14,598 nucleotides of DNA from Thermaerobacter marianensis (GCA_020723785.1 DYIH01000006.1:1-14598); one strand, 5' to 3'. Counted from the first letter of the stretch, positions 1-7,233 are shown. A program made the numbers and translations. Notes: generated by a model not told the origin, from the letters alone.

Positions 1-666
1 GGCGCGCAGGTGAGCATACGCCTGGCATGGACGGTAGACGCTAGTAGCTACGGAGCCGTGGAACTCGACAATGACGGGCGCGTCCGCCGATTCATCGAGA
101 AACCCTCGGAAGGCTGGACCGGCGGCGCCTGGATCAACGCGGGGATCTATCTGTGGGAGCCGTCCGCCGTCGAACACATCCCCGCGGGCCGGGCGGTTTC
201 CGTGGAGCGGGAGGTGTTCCCCGCCCTGATCGCCGCCGGTGTGCCCGTTTACGGTCAAGCGCTCCCGTCCTACTGGCTCGATCTCGGCACGCGGGAGCGC
301 TACCTGGCCCTCCACTGGGACATCATGGCGGGCCGCGTGGGCATCGAGGTTCCGGGAATGCCGCCGCCCGGCCGCGGCCCGGAAGAGCATGTCTGGATGG
401 AGGCCGGCGCGGAGGTCGCCCCGTCGGCGACGCTGATCGGACCTGCGGTGCTGGGGGCCGGCGCCCGGGTGGGGGCGGGGGCGGTAGTCGGGCCGCGGGC
501 GGTCATCGGTCCGCGTGTCGAGATCGGCGCCGGAAGCCGCATCGTGGAAAGCGTGGTCTGGCGCGATGCGCGCCTCGGGTGCGGTGTGACGGTCGAGCAG
601 AGCGTGATCGGTTTCGGTGTGGTTGTCAGGGACGGCGAGCGGTGTCGCGGCGTCCTGGTCGCCTGA
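1..666 (+). CDS. Mannose-1-phosphate guanylyltransferase-like nucleotidyltransferase, C-terminal part (5' end outside window)
   Basis: The frame is open from base 1, so the gene is cut by the window edge and its catalytic N-terminus (roughly the first 100 residues, including the G-x-G-x-R nucleotide loop) is missing. A GTG at 10 is not a credible start, because the sequence there aligns with the middle of the nucleotidyltransferase fold (SSYGAVE and RRFIEKP match the family's SAYGvVe and v..FvEKP). Next come WINAGIYLWEP, a basic stretch ending VEREVFP, and YWLDLGTRERYLALH, all typical of GDP-mannose or NDP-glucose pyrophosphorylases. The last ~85 residues are a left-handed beta-helix of hexapeptide repeats (IGPAVL, VGAGAVV, IGPRVEI, IGAGSRI). 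The family makes an NDP-sugar from NTP and sugar-1-phosphate in the cytoplasm. The VEREVFP motif and the mannose-isomerase-like cupin downstream favour GDP-mannose, but UTP- or dTTP-glucose activity is possible. Stop TGA at 664-666; the GT gene starts 27 bases later. Confidence 0.85.
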   Translation, partial: GAQVSIRLAWTVDASSYGAVELDNDGRVRRFIEKPSEGWTGGAWINAGIYLWEPSAVEHIPAGRAVSVEREVFPALIAAGVPVYGQALPSYWLDLGTRERYLALHWDIMAGRVGIEVPGMPPPGRGPEEHVWMEAGAEVAPSATLIGPAVLGAGARVGAGAVVGPRAVIGPRVEIGAGSRIVESVVWRDARLGCGVTVEQSVIGFGVVVRDGERCRGVLVA

Positions 667-693
667 CCGAACCGCGCCGGAAGGGAGAATGTC

Positions 694-1959
694 GTGCAAG
701 GAAGCGCGTCTGAGCGAGGACAGGTAATCACGTTGAGCACCTTCCCGCCGCGCCGGTGCGGGTTGGCCACCTTTTCCGCCCACCTGATCGAGGCGGTGGC
801 GGAAACCGGGCTGATGGACGGGCCGGCGGTCATCGCCATGAGCCAAAGCCCGGCGGAACATCAATACGGCGAGTCCGTGGTCCTGGAGATCGTGCAGGAT
901 CGCCGGGCCGACTACCTGGAAGCGGCCCGCTACGCCAACGCCGCCGGCGGCATCGTCAACCTGCAGCACGAGTTCGGCATCTTCGGCGGCGAGGACGGGG
1001 AATACCTGCTTGATTTCCTCTACTCCCTGCGAATCCCGCTGGTCACGACCCTGCACACGGTGCTCAGCCAGCCTGACCCGCGGAAACTCGAGCTGACGCG
1101 CCGCATCGCCGAACGCTCCCAGGTCGTCGTCGTCCTGGCCCGGCTGGCCGTCGACATCCTGCGGGAAGTCTACGGGATCAACGGCGGCCGGGTCACCTTC
1201 ATCCCGCACGGCGCACCCACCGTGAGCGTCGCGCCGCGCCAGACGATCCGCAGGCGGCTGGGTCTTTCCGGGCGTTCGGTGCTCTGCACCATGGGCCTGA
1301 TCAACCCGGGCAAGGGGATCGAGTACGTGCTGGAAGCCCTCCCAGACGTGGTGGGAAGGCACCCGGAGGCCCTGTACCTGGTGCTGGGGCAGACCCACCC
1401 CGGCGTCAAACGGTTCATGGGCGAGGCGTACCGGGACAAGCTCCGGGAGATGGTCCGGACGCTGGGGTTGGAGGCCCATGTGCGCTTTGTCGACACCTAC
1501 CTGAGCCAGGAGGAACTCGTCGATTACCTGGTGGCCACGGACATCTACGTCACGCCCTACCTCGGACGCGAACAGATCGTCAGCGGGACCCTGGCATATG
1601 CCATGGGGCTGGGCAAGGCGGTAGTTTCCACCCCGTACTTCTATGCCGAAGAACTTCTCGGCGAGGGGCGCGGGCTGCTGGTCGACTTCCGCGACCCCGG
1701 GGGCATGGCCCAAGCGATCAACCGGTTGTTGGACAGGCCCGAACTGCGGACGGCCCTGGAGATGCGGGCCGCCGCCCTGGGGCGGGAGATGAGCTGGTCC
1801 AGGGTGGGGCATCAATACGCGCGGCTCTTCCTGGAGAGCCTGGGCGCGGACGCCGCTTTCGCCCCGGCGGCGCGCCTGCTGGCCGATGCGCCGCCGGGGT
1901 TGCGGCGGTCCTTGCGGCGCGGCGGGGCCGGGTCCTCGCGGGCGAGAGGAGGGATTTAG
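694..1959 (+). CDS. GT4-type glycosyltransferase with atypical active-site motif
   Basis: This is a 421-residue GT-B fold glycosyltransferase. The start is GTG 694, with AAGGGAGA at 681-688 as ribosome binding site; the ATG at 689 is out of frame and stops after 12 codons. The N-terminus carries TLSTFPPRRCGLATF, the signature of one glycosyltransferase subgroup, and then QHEFGIFGG. The C-terminal half has the donor-binding domain: GLINPGKGIEYVLEAL, then SGTLAYAMGLGKAVVSTPY (about residues 297-315) and GRGLLVDFRDP. The usual retaining-GT4 E-x7-E motif is not intact; Tyr302 sits where the second Glu normally lies. The last ~30 residues are Ala/Arg/Gly-rich and probably disordered. No signal peptide or membrane helix is visible, so it should be cytoplasmic. 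Its stop TAG directly abuts the ATG of the next gene, so the two are co-translated. Donor and acceptor are unknown; GDP-mannose is inferred from the neighbour. Confidence 0.85.
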   Translation: MQGSASERGQVITLSTFPPRRCGLATFSAHLIEAVAETGLMDGPAVIAMSQSPAEHQYGESVVLEIVQDRRADYLEAARYANAAGGIVNLQHEFGIFGGEDGEYLLDFLYSLRIPLVTTLHTVLSQPDPRKLELTRRIAERSQVVVVLARLAVDILREVYGINGGRVTFIPHGAPTVSVAPRQTIRRRLGLSGRSVLCTMGLINPGKGIEYVLEALPDVVGRHPEALYLVLGQTHPGVKRFMGEAYRDKLREMVRTLGLEAHVRFVDTYLSQEELVDYLVATDIYVTPYLGREQIVSGTLAYAMGLGKAVVSTPYFYAEELLGEGRGLLVDFRDPGGMAQAINRLLDRPELRTALEMRAAALGREMSWSRVGHQYARLFLESLGADAAFAPAARLLADAPPGLRRSLRRGGAGSSRARGGI

Positions 1960-3033
1960 ATGTCGCCGGCGCCGCTTCCGGAACTCAACCTGGACCACCT
2001 GCTCCGGTTGACCGATTGCACGGGCATCATCCAGCACGCCTGCTATTCCCTGCCGGACCGGTCCACCGGCTACACGACGGACGACAACGCCCGGGCTTTG
2101 ATCGTCGCCCTCGATCTTTATAGGGAATCCCGGGACATGCGTGCCCTGCGGCTGGCCGAGCGCTATCTCGGCTTTCTGTCCTATGCCCAGAACGCTGCCG
2201 GCAAGTTCCGCAATTTCGTCGACTACTCCCGCCGCTTTCTCGATGAGGAGGGGTCCGAGGACGCCTTCGGCCGGTCGTTGTGGGCCTGCGGCTACACCTT
2301 GGAGAACCAACCCGGCTCCAATCTTGCCTGTAATGCCCGGCGCCTCATGGACGCAGCGTTCCCCTGGGTGTCCCGCCTGCGGGCGCCCAGGGCCAAGGGC
2401 TACTGCCTGCTGGGCCTCTGCCACCTCCTGACGGCCCAGCCCGACCACCACCGGGCCCACGTCGAAATCCGCCGCCTATCCGACAGCCTGGTCGACCAGT
2501 ACCGCCAGACGGCCGGGGATGGGTGGCACTGGTTCGAGGATTACCTGACATACAGCAACGCGGTCCTGCCCATGTCCCTATTCCTGGCTTACCAGGTGGT
2601 GGGGAAGAAGTCCTATCTCTCCACGGCCGTGGAGAGCCTGTCCTTCCTGGCGGATGTCGTCTGTGAGGGGGACAGGCTCAGGCTGGTCGGCAACCGCGGG
2701 TGGTTGGTGCGCGGCGGGACGAAGGCGCCCTTTGACGAGCAGCCCGTGGACGCGGCGCTCACGGTTCTGGCCGCCCTGACGGCTCACCGTGTGACGGGCA
2801 AGCAGGAGTATAACGATATGGCGGAGATCGGCTTTGCGTGGTTCCTGGGGCGGAACGCCGCCGGCGTGCCCCTGTACGACCCGGAAACGGGGGGGGGTTA
2901 CGACGGTCTCACGCCGGACGGCGTCAACCGGAACCAGGGCGCGGAAAGCCTCCTGGCTTACTTCCTGGCCTACCTGGCCATACTAGAGGCCAGGCAAGGG
3001 AAACGCAAGGGCGTGGCCCGGAGCGGCGCCTGA
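1960..3033 (+). CDS. Alpha/alpha-toroid glycosyltransferase-partner protein
   Basis: This 357-residue protein starts at ATG 1960, with GAGAGGAGGG just upstream inside the end of the GT gene. It has no signal peptide. The sequence is rich in helical repeats with Trp/Tyr/His/Asp motifs typical of six-hairpin alpha/alpha toroids: GIIQHACYSLPDRSTGYTTD and DNARALIVAL near residues 20-50, WHWFEDYLTYSNAVLPMSL near 188-206, and DEQPVDAAL plus ETGGGYDGL in the last third. I recognise this as the conserved toroid protein often encoded next to, or fused to, the TLSTFPPRR-type glycosyltransferase; in some genomes the pair lies with GH130 mannoside phosphorylases. No reaction is established that I know of; glycan binding, hydrolysis or assisting the transferase are all possible. 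The conserved GGGYDGL segment is encoded by a run of nine G (2889-2897). Confidence 0.75.
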   Translation: MSPAPLPELNLDHLLRLTDCTGIIQHACYSLPDRSTGYTTDDNARALIVALDLYRESRDMRALRLAERYLGFLSYAQNAAGKFRNFVDYSRRFLDEEGSEDAFGRSLWACGYTLENQPGSNLACNARRLMDAAFPWVSRLRAPRAKGYCLLGLCHLLTAQPDHHRAHVEIRRLSDSLVDQYRQTAGDGWHWFEDYLTYSNAVLPMSLFLAYQVVGKKSYLSTAVESLSFLADVVCEGDRLRLVGNRGWLVRGGTKAPFDEQPVDAALTVLAALTAHRVTGKQEYNDMAEIGFAWFLGRNAAGVPLYDPETGGGYDGLTPDGVNRNQGAESLLAYFLAYLAILEARQGKRKGVARSGA

Positions 3034-3165
3034 TCGGGTCCCCGACGAGCTTTGGGCTCACCGGGGTGGAATTCCGGGGACGCCGGCGGACCTCCGGTTC
3101 GTTGGGGCGGAGAAGCGACTCGGGCATATACTTTCTCAGACTTGATTCGCGGGGGAGGCCCGAGC
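3034..3165 (+). promoter_or_regulatory. Spacer with weak promoter candidate before the cupin gene
   Basis: This 132-base gap separates the toroid gene from the cupin gene. TATACT at 3127-3132 fits a -10 element. TTGGGG at 3102-3107 could be a poor -35, but the 19-base spacing is long. Transcription would start near 3139, about 27 bases before the GTG at 3166. Small GC-rich inverted repeats near 3034-3060 have no following T-tract, so I do not call a terminator. An internal promoter within a single operon is the simplest reading. Confidence 0.3.
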
Positions 3166-3555
3166 GTGAAAACGGTGGAGAAACCGTGGGGCCGGGAGAT
3201 CTGGTGGGCCGTCACAGACAGGTACGCGGCCAAGATCCTGGAGGTGCGGGCGGGCCACGCCCTAAGCCTGCAGTACCACCGGCGGAAGCTGGAGTCCATG
3301 CTCTTCCGCCGTGGATCCGGGACGCTGCTTTTGGGCGACGAGTCCATGCCCATCCGCGAGGGGCTGGCGGTGACCATCCAGCCCGGCGTGATGCATAAGA
3401 TCGTCGCCGACAAGGACCTGGAGATTTTCGAGGTATCGACTCCCGATCTGGATGACGTGGTCCGGGTACAGGACGATTACGGGAGGGCGGGCACGGTAGG
3501 CGGCGTGCCGCCGGAGCGGCAAAGGAGAGATCCTGATGCGCGAGCACCGCGATGA
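3166..3555 (+). CDS. Small cupin, type II mannose-6-phosphate isomerase-like
   Basis: This is a 129-residue single-domain cupin. The start is GTG 3166, with GGGGGAGG at 3151-3158 seven bases upstream; the frame continues further 5' but the extra sequence does not look like cupin. The N-terminus VEKPWGREIWW matches the opening of type II phosphomannose isomerase domains (v.rPWG.fe.). Cupin motif 1 is HALSLQYHRRKLESMLFRRG with likely metal ligands Gln36, His38 and Glu43; motif 2 is IQPGVMHKI with His77. The family interconverts mannose-6-phosphate and fructose-6-phosphate, or forms the isomerase part of bifunctional ManC/AlgA proteins. This stand-alone form could feed mannose-6-phosphate towards the guanylyltransferase upstream, but single-domain homologues are often untested and the substrate is inferred. 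The 3' end overlaps the next gene by 20 bases. Confidence 0.75.
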   Translation: MKTVEKPWGREIWWAVTDRYAAKILEVRAGHALSLQYHRRKLESMLFRRGSGTLLLGDESMPIREGLAVTIQPGVMHKIVADKDLEIFEVSTPDLDDVVRVQDDYGRAGTVGGVPPERQRRDPDARAPR

Positions 3556-3787
3556 ACATAATCCGCAGGACGAGTTCCTGTCACAGCATGTGTATACCGT
3601 CTTCCACGAGATGCCCGGCCTGGCGCACCTGCCGATCAGGCCGGTCTGCCGGGAGGGCGTCGTGTTCCTGCGCGGCAAGGTGGACACCCCACAGCACCGG
3701 GACCTGGCCGAAGCGGTGGCCGGGAACGTCGGCGGCGTCCGCGGCGTCGTCAACCAGCTCTCCTTCTTCGAGGAAGCCGAGTCCTGA
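3536..3787 (+). CDS. Small stand-alone BON-domain protein
   Basis: This 83-residue protein starts at ATG 3536, with AAAGGAGA at 3521-3528 seven bases upstream. The start lies 20 bases inside the end of the cupin gene in another frame, so translation is probably coupled. Residues ~15-78 match a BON domain: an amphipathic helix, then a strand with CREGVVFLRGKVDT, a second helix HRDLAEAVAGNV, and the diagnostic ending GVRGVVNQLSF. BON domains usually bind lipid or act as periplasmic or secreted partner modules. This one has no signal peptide, lipobox or membrane helix, so it should be cytoplasmic. What it does in a sugar operon is unknown. The assignment rests on the GV..VVN.L signature and the G-V-V-x-L-x-G-x-V pattern. 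Confidence 0.7.
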   Translation: MREHRDEHNPQDEFLSQHVYTVFHEMPGLAHLPIRPVCREGVVFLRGKVDTPQHRDLAEAVAGNVGGVRGVVNQLSFFEEAES

Positions 3788-3792
3788 CCCAT

Positions 3793-3810
3793 TTTTCGCG
3801 CTTTTCGCGC
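3793..3810 (+). repeat. Tandem 9-base repeat upstream of the GH94 gene
   Basis: TTTTCGCGC occurs twice head to tail (3793-3801 and 3802-3810), between the BON gene stop and the GH94 start. It could be a protein-binding site or a slippage product. It is too short to call anything more. Confidence 0.6.
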
Positions 3811-3825
3811 ATGGAGGGACACATC

Positions 3826-6267
3826 TTGGAATACGGCGCCTTTTCGCCGGACGGGCGGGAGTACGTCATCCACAACCCGGCCACGCCCCGGCCCTGGGCG
3901 AACTACCTTACCAACGGCGCGTACTGCGCCCTGGTATCCCAGACGGGCGGCGGCTATTCCTTCGTTCACAGCTCCGGCTACCACCGGCTGACGCGGGCAC
4001 ACCCCGCCGGCATGGTCCTGGAGGACCGTCCGGGGCGGTACGTCTACCTGCGTGACGAGGAGACGGGCCGGTTCTGGACCATCAACTGGCAGCCGGTCCA
4101 GGCGCCCTGCGAAACCTTCGAGTGCCGCCACGGCCTGGGGTACACGATTATCCGTTCGGAGACGGACGGCATCGCCGGGGAGATCCGCTTCTCCGTCCCG
4201 CTCGACGAACCGCTGGAGGTGTGGCGGGTCCGGCTCGCCAACCGGAGCGGCCGGCCGCGCCGCCTGTCGGTGTTCGCGTTCGTCGAATGGGCGTTGGGCA
4301 GCTACGGGTTCGACCTCCTGGAGACCAGCTTCGCCAACCTGTTCAAGACGATCGATTACGAGAACGGCGTGCTGATGGCCGGGATGCGCCTGTGGAGCGT
4401 TGGCCACGGCCCCGCCAAGCCCCACCTGCAGTGGCCCAAGACGGCCTTCATGGGGGCCGGCTTCCCCGTCGTCTCCTACGACGGCCTCCGGGAGTCCTTC
4501 CTGGGTATGTACCGCTCCCTGGCCAACCCGGTCGCCGTGGAACGGGGCCGCTGCCACAACTCGACGGCCCACGGCCGGGACTGCGTCGCCGCCCTCCACG
4601 GCCACGTCGACCTGGCGCCGGGCCAGGAGACGGTCTTCAACGTCGTGCTGGGGGCGGCCGACCGGCGGGAGGACGTTCACGGCCACGTCCGCAAGTACAC
4701 CGACCTGGCCACGGCGGACGCCGAGTTCGCCCGGCTGCAGCAGTTCTGGCAGGATTATGTGGATAAGGTCTGGGTGGAGACGCCCGATCCCGACTTCGAC
4801 CTCTCGCTCAACATCTGGAACAAGCTCCAGTGCTGGGTGACCTTCAACTGGTCGCGCATGGTCTCCTACTACATCGGCGGCGGCTCCATCGTCGGGTTCC
4901 GCGACAGCTCCCAGGACCTCCTGGGCGTCCTGCCGATCAACCCCGAGTGGGGCAAGCGAAAGCTGCGGATGATGTGGCGGCACCAGTTCCGGGACGGCGG
5001 CACCCTGCACAATTGGGACCCGATCACCGACCTGGGTCCCCGCACCGGCCACTCCGACGACGCCCTCTGGCCGGTCCTGGCCACCGTCTGGGTGATCCGG
5101 GAGACGGGCGACCTGTCCATCCTGGACGAGGCCGTTCCCTACTACGACGGCGGCGAGGGGACGATCTACGAGCACGTCCAGCGGTCGCTGGCCTTCACCA
5201 TGGGACGGCGCAGCCCCCGCGGCATCCCCCTCATGGGCGAGGCCGACTGGAACGACGCCCTGGACCAGGTGGGCATCGAGGGCAAGGGCGAGAGCGTGAT
5301 GACCGCCCACTTCCTGTGCTGGATGCTGCGGGACATGGCGGAGCTGGCGCGCGCCCGCGGCGACGAGGCCCAGGCCGCCCACTGGGAAGATGCCTACCGC
5401 GACGTGGCCGGCGCGGTCAACCGCTTCTGCTGGGACGGTGATTGGTACATCCGTGGCACGACCGATCACGGCGAGGTCTTCGGCAGCCGCCGGAACCGCT
5501 ACGGCCAGATCTACCTGAACGCCCAGACCTGGGCCGTCCTCAGCGGCGTTGCCGATCACGAGCGGGCCCTCCGCTGCCTGGACGCGGTCAGGGAGCGGCT
5601 GGACACGCCGTACGGCCCCTGCCTGTTCCTGCCCGCCTACCGGGAGATCGACGACCACATCGGCATCCTCACCCTGTTCGCCCCCGGCGTGAAGGAGAAC
5701 GGCACGGTATTCTGCCACACGGTGACGTGGGCGGTCATCGCCGAGGCCCTCCTGCGGCGGGAACGAGCCTACGAATTGTGGAAGAAGACGTCCTTCATCA
5801 CCCGCGGCCGCCACCCCGACCTCTACAAGGCGGAGCCCTACGTCTACGCCGAGTACATCTACGGCGCCGACTCGCCTTTCTTCGGACAGGGGGAGTTCAC
5901 CTGGATGACGGGGACGGCCGCCTGGATGTTCCGCGCCTGCCTGGACTACATCCTGGGCATCCGTCCGGAGCTCGGGGGCCTGCGCGTCGACCCGGTGATC
6001 CCCGCCGGGTGGGACGGCTTCAAGGCGAGCCGAGCCTTCCGCGGCGCCGTTTACGAGATCACCGTCCACAACCCGGAGCACCGGGTGTGGGGTGTCAGAA
6101 AGGTCACCGTGGACGGGCAGCCCGTGGAGGGCAATCTGATCCGCCCCCACGGCGACGGCCGCCGCCACCGCGTCGAGGTGGTGATGGGCGAGCCGGCAGC
6201 GCCCATCGCCGGCCTAGACGGCGGTGCCTTCCAACCGCAGCAGGAACCGCTTGACGTCCGCCCCTGA
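3826..6267 (+). CDS. GH94 (cellobiose phosphorylase-like) glycoside phosphorylase
   Basis: I choose TTG 3826 as start (813 residues): GGAGGG at 3813-3818 lies seven bases before it, whereas the in-frame ATG at 3811 has no ribosome binding site and contains that GGAGGG. The mature start MEYGAFSPDGREYVI fits the family opening. GH94 enzymes cleave beta-glucosides by inverting phosphorolysis to give sugar-1-phosphate. Visible signs are YSFVHSSGYHRLTR (N-terminal beta-sandwich), GFRDSSQDLLG (Arg359, Asp360) in the (alpha/alpha)6 barrel, GEADWNDALDQVG with the likely catalytic acid Asp474, NGTVFCHTVTW, and GEFTWMTGTAAWMFR near the C-terminus. Length fits cellobiose or chitobiose phosphorylases (~790-820). 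No signal peptide. Specificity cannot be read; cellobiose, cellobionate, chitobiose and laminaribiose phosphorylases are alternatives. The sugar-1-phosphate product would suit the NDP-sugar gene upstream. The 3' end overlaps the convergent alkyltransferase gene by 54 bases. Confidence 0.9.
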   Translation: MEYGAFSPDGREYVIHNPATPRPWANYLTNGAYCALVSQTGGGYSFVHSSGYHRLTRAHPAGMVLEDRPGRYVYLRDEETGRFWTINWQPVQAPCETFECRHGLGYTIIRSETDGIAGEIRFSVPLDEPLEVWRVRLANRSGRPRRLSVFAFVEWALGSYGFDLLETSFANLFKTIDYENGVLMAGMRLWSVGHGPAKPHLQWPKTAFMGAGFPVVSYDGLRESFLGMYRSLANPVAVERGRCHNSTAHGRDCVAALHGHVDLAPGQETVFNVVLGAADRREDVHGHVRKYTDLATADAEFARLQQFWQDYVDKVWVETPDPDFDLSLNIWNKLQCWVTFNWSRMVSYYIGGGSIVGFRDSSQDLLGVLPINPEWGKRKLRMMWRHQFRDGGTLHNWDPITDLGPRTGHSDDALWPVLATVWVIRETGDLSILDEAVPYYDGGEGTIYEHVQRSLAFTMGRRSPRGIPLMGEADWNDALDQVGIEGKGESVMTAHFLCWMLRDMAELARARGDEAQAAHWEDAYRDVAGAVNRFCWDGDWYIRGTTDHGEVFGSRRNRYGQIYLNAQTWAVLSGVADHERALRCLDAVRERLDTPYGPCLFLPAYREIDDHIGILTLFAPGVKENGTVFCHTVTWAVIAEALLRRERAYELWKKTSFITRGRHPDLYKAEPYVYAEYIYGADSPFFGQGEFTWMTGTAAWMFRACLDYILGIRPELGGLRVDPVIPAGWDGFKASRAFRGAVYEITVHNPEHRVWGVRKVTVDGQPVEGNLIRPHGDGRRHRVEVVMGEPAAPIAGLDGGAFQPQQEPLDVRP

Positions 6268-6750
6268 GGAGTATCCCCCCAGTCCCCCTGCCGCTACCAC
6301 CCGGTGGCAGGGCACGACGATGGGCACCGGGTTGGCGCCGCACGCCAGCCCCACGGCCCGCGCCGCCCCCGGCGCCCCGATCAGCCGGGCGATCTCGCCG
6401 TAGGTCAGCGTCTCCCCCCACGGAATCGCCCGCATCACCTCCCATACGAGGCGCTGGAAGGGCGTGCCACGGAGGTCGAGCGGGAGGTCGAAAACGCGCC
6501 TCCGGCCGCCGAAGTACTCGGCCAATTGGGCATGGAAGGGAGCGTGCTCGTCGTCTACGGCCTCTCGGACCGTCAGGCCGCTCCCGGGTGCCGACGCTTC
6601 ATCGCCCGGCAAGTCCAGGCGGCACAGGCCTGTGTCCGTGACGTACAGGCGGAGGACGCCCAGGGGGGAGGCGTGACTGGAAACGGTTGCGTTCAGGGGT
6701 GTCCCGATCATCGCGCCCATTGAGTCGTTTTTCGCCGGAAGGGCGCCCAT
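6214..6750 (-). CDS. ogt: Methylated-DNA-protein cysteine methyltransferase (O6-alkylguanine repair)
   Basis: This 178-residue protein transfers the alkyl group from O6-alkylguanine in DNA to its own cysteine. The active-site sequence PCHRVV is present with acceptor Cys148. It is preceded by GTPFQRLVWEVMRAIPWGET and TYGEIARLIG (winged-helix DNA-binding part, including the Arg finger region RAVGLACGAN) and followed by GLGGYSSG. The N-terminal ~85 residues form the less conserved ribonuclease H-like domain. The start is uncertain: ATG at 6750 has GGGGAGG only two bases upstream, and ATGs at 6720 and 6711 are alternatives without clear binding sites. The 3' end overlaps the GH94 coding region tail to tail by 54 bases. 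The gene diverges from crcB with 64 bases between starts. ogt and Ada C-terminal domain cannot be told apart by sequence here, but no AdaA domain is present. Confidence 0.92.
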   Translation of the reverse strand: MGALPAKNDSMGAMIGTPLNATVSSHASPLGVLRLYVTDTGLCRLDLPGDEASAPGSGLTVREAVDDEHAPFHAQLAEYFGGRRRVFDLPLDLRGTPFQRLVWEVMRAIPWGETLTYGEIARLIGAPGAARAVGLACGANPVPIVVPCHRVVAAGGLGGYSSGADVKRFLLRLEGTAV

Positions 6751-6814
6751 GTCCTCCCCGTTGCTGAAGGATAAGGGGACGGGCGTGGCGAACGGCTTCT
6801 ACGGGTGACGACCG

Positions 6815-7216
6815 GTGAGCAGACAATTCCTGCTTATCGCCCTGGGAGGCGCCTGCGGTGCCGTGGTCCGGTTTTGGCTGGCGGGCCTGGTGCAAGGCCG
6901 CACCGGCTCCGCCTTCCCTCTCGGGACCTTCCTGGTCAACCTCTCCGGGTGTTTCGTGTTCGGTTTCCTTTATTTCTTATTCGTGGAACGAGCTGCGCTG
7001 CTTCCGGAAATCCGCGCCCTGGTATTCATCGGCTTCCTGGGAGGGTACACCACCTTTTCCTCCTGGTCTTTCGAAACCCTGGGCCTGCTCAGGGAGAAGA
7101 GTTACACCTTGGCCGCGTGGTATGCCCTGGGGAGCCCCGTGGCGGGGTTGGCGGCGACCTGGGCCGGCGCCGTCCTCGCCCGTGCACTGCTGTATCTCAT
7201 CAGCGGGCGCTACTGA
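6815..7216 (+). CDS. crcB: Fluoride ion channel Fluc/CrcB
   Basis: This 133-residue, four-helix membrane protein starts at GTG 6815, with GGGTGA at 6803-6808 as a moderate ribosome binding site. Family motifs are clear: GGACGAVVRFWL at the end of helix 1, GTFLVNLSGCFVFGFL in helix 2, and GFLGGYTTFSSWSFE in helix 3, where the Thr-Thr-Phe-Ser stretch forms the Phe box and the central ion site. Helices lie near residues 4-22, 35-57, 66-86 and 98-124. Fluc channels work as antiparallel dimers and export toxic fluoride across the cytoplasmic membrane. Many homologues occur as two adjacent copies; only one is seen here, so it should be a homodimer. The DUF190 gene follows after 17 bases and is presumably co-transcribed. 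No fluoride riboswitch is recognisable in the 64 bases upstream. Confidence 0.93.
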   Translation: MSRQFLLIALGGACGAVVRFWLAGLVQGRTGSAFPLGTFLVNLSGCFVFGFLYFLFVERAALLPEIRALVFIGFLGGYTTFSSWSFETLGLLREKSYTLAAWYALGSPVAGLAATWAGAVLARALLYLISGRY

Positions 7217-7233
7217 CGGAAGGGGGGGATCGC

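Noticed and set aside
3793..3810. CRISPR-like or satellite repeat
   Set aside because: There are only two adjacent 9-base units without spacers.
3262..6168. Long open frame on the minus strand opposite GH94
   Set aside because: It is antisense to a strongly conserved phosphorylase, has Val/Asp/Pro/Gly-biased composition typical of GC-rich shadow frames, and no recognisable domain.
6770..6808. Possible fluoride riboswitch upstream of crcB (GGCTTCTACGG resembles its 3' end)
   Set aside because: The 5' part (GG-GATG with its closing stem) and the pseudoknot partner could not be found, and the space between the divergent starts is too short for the complete element.
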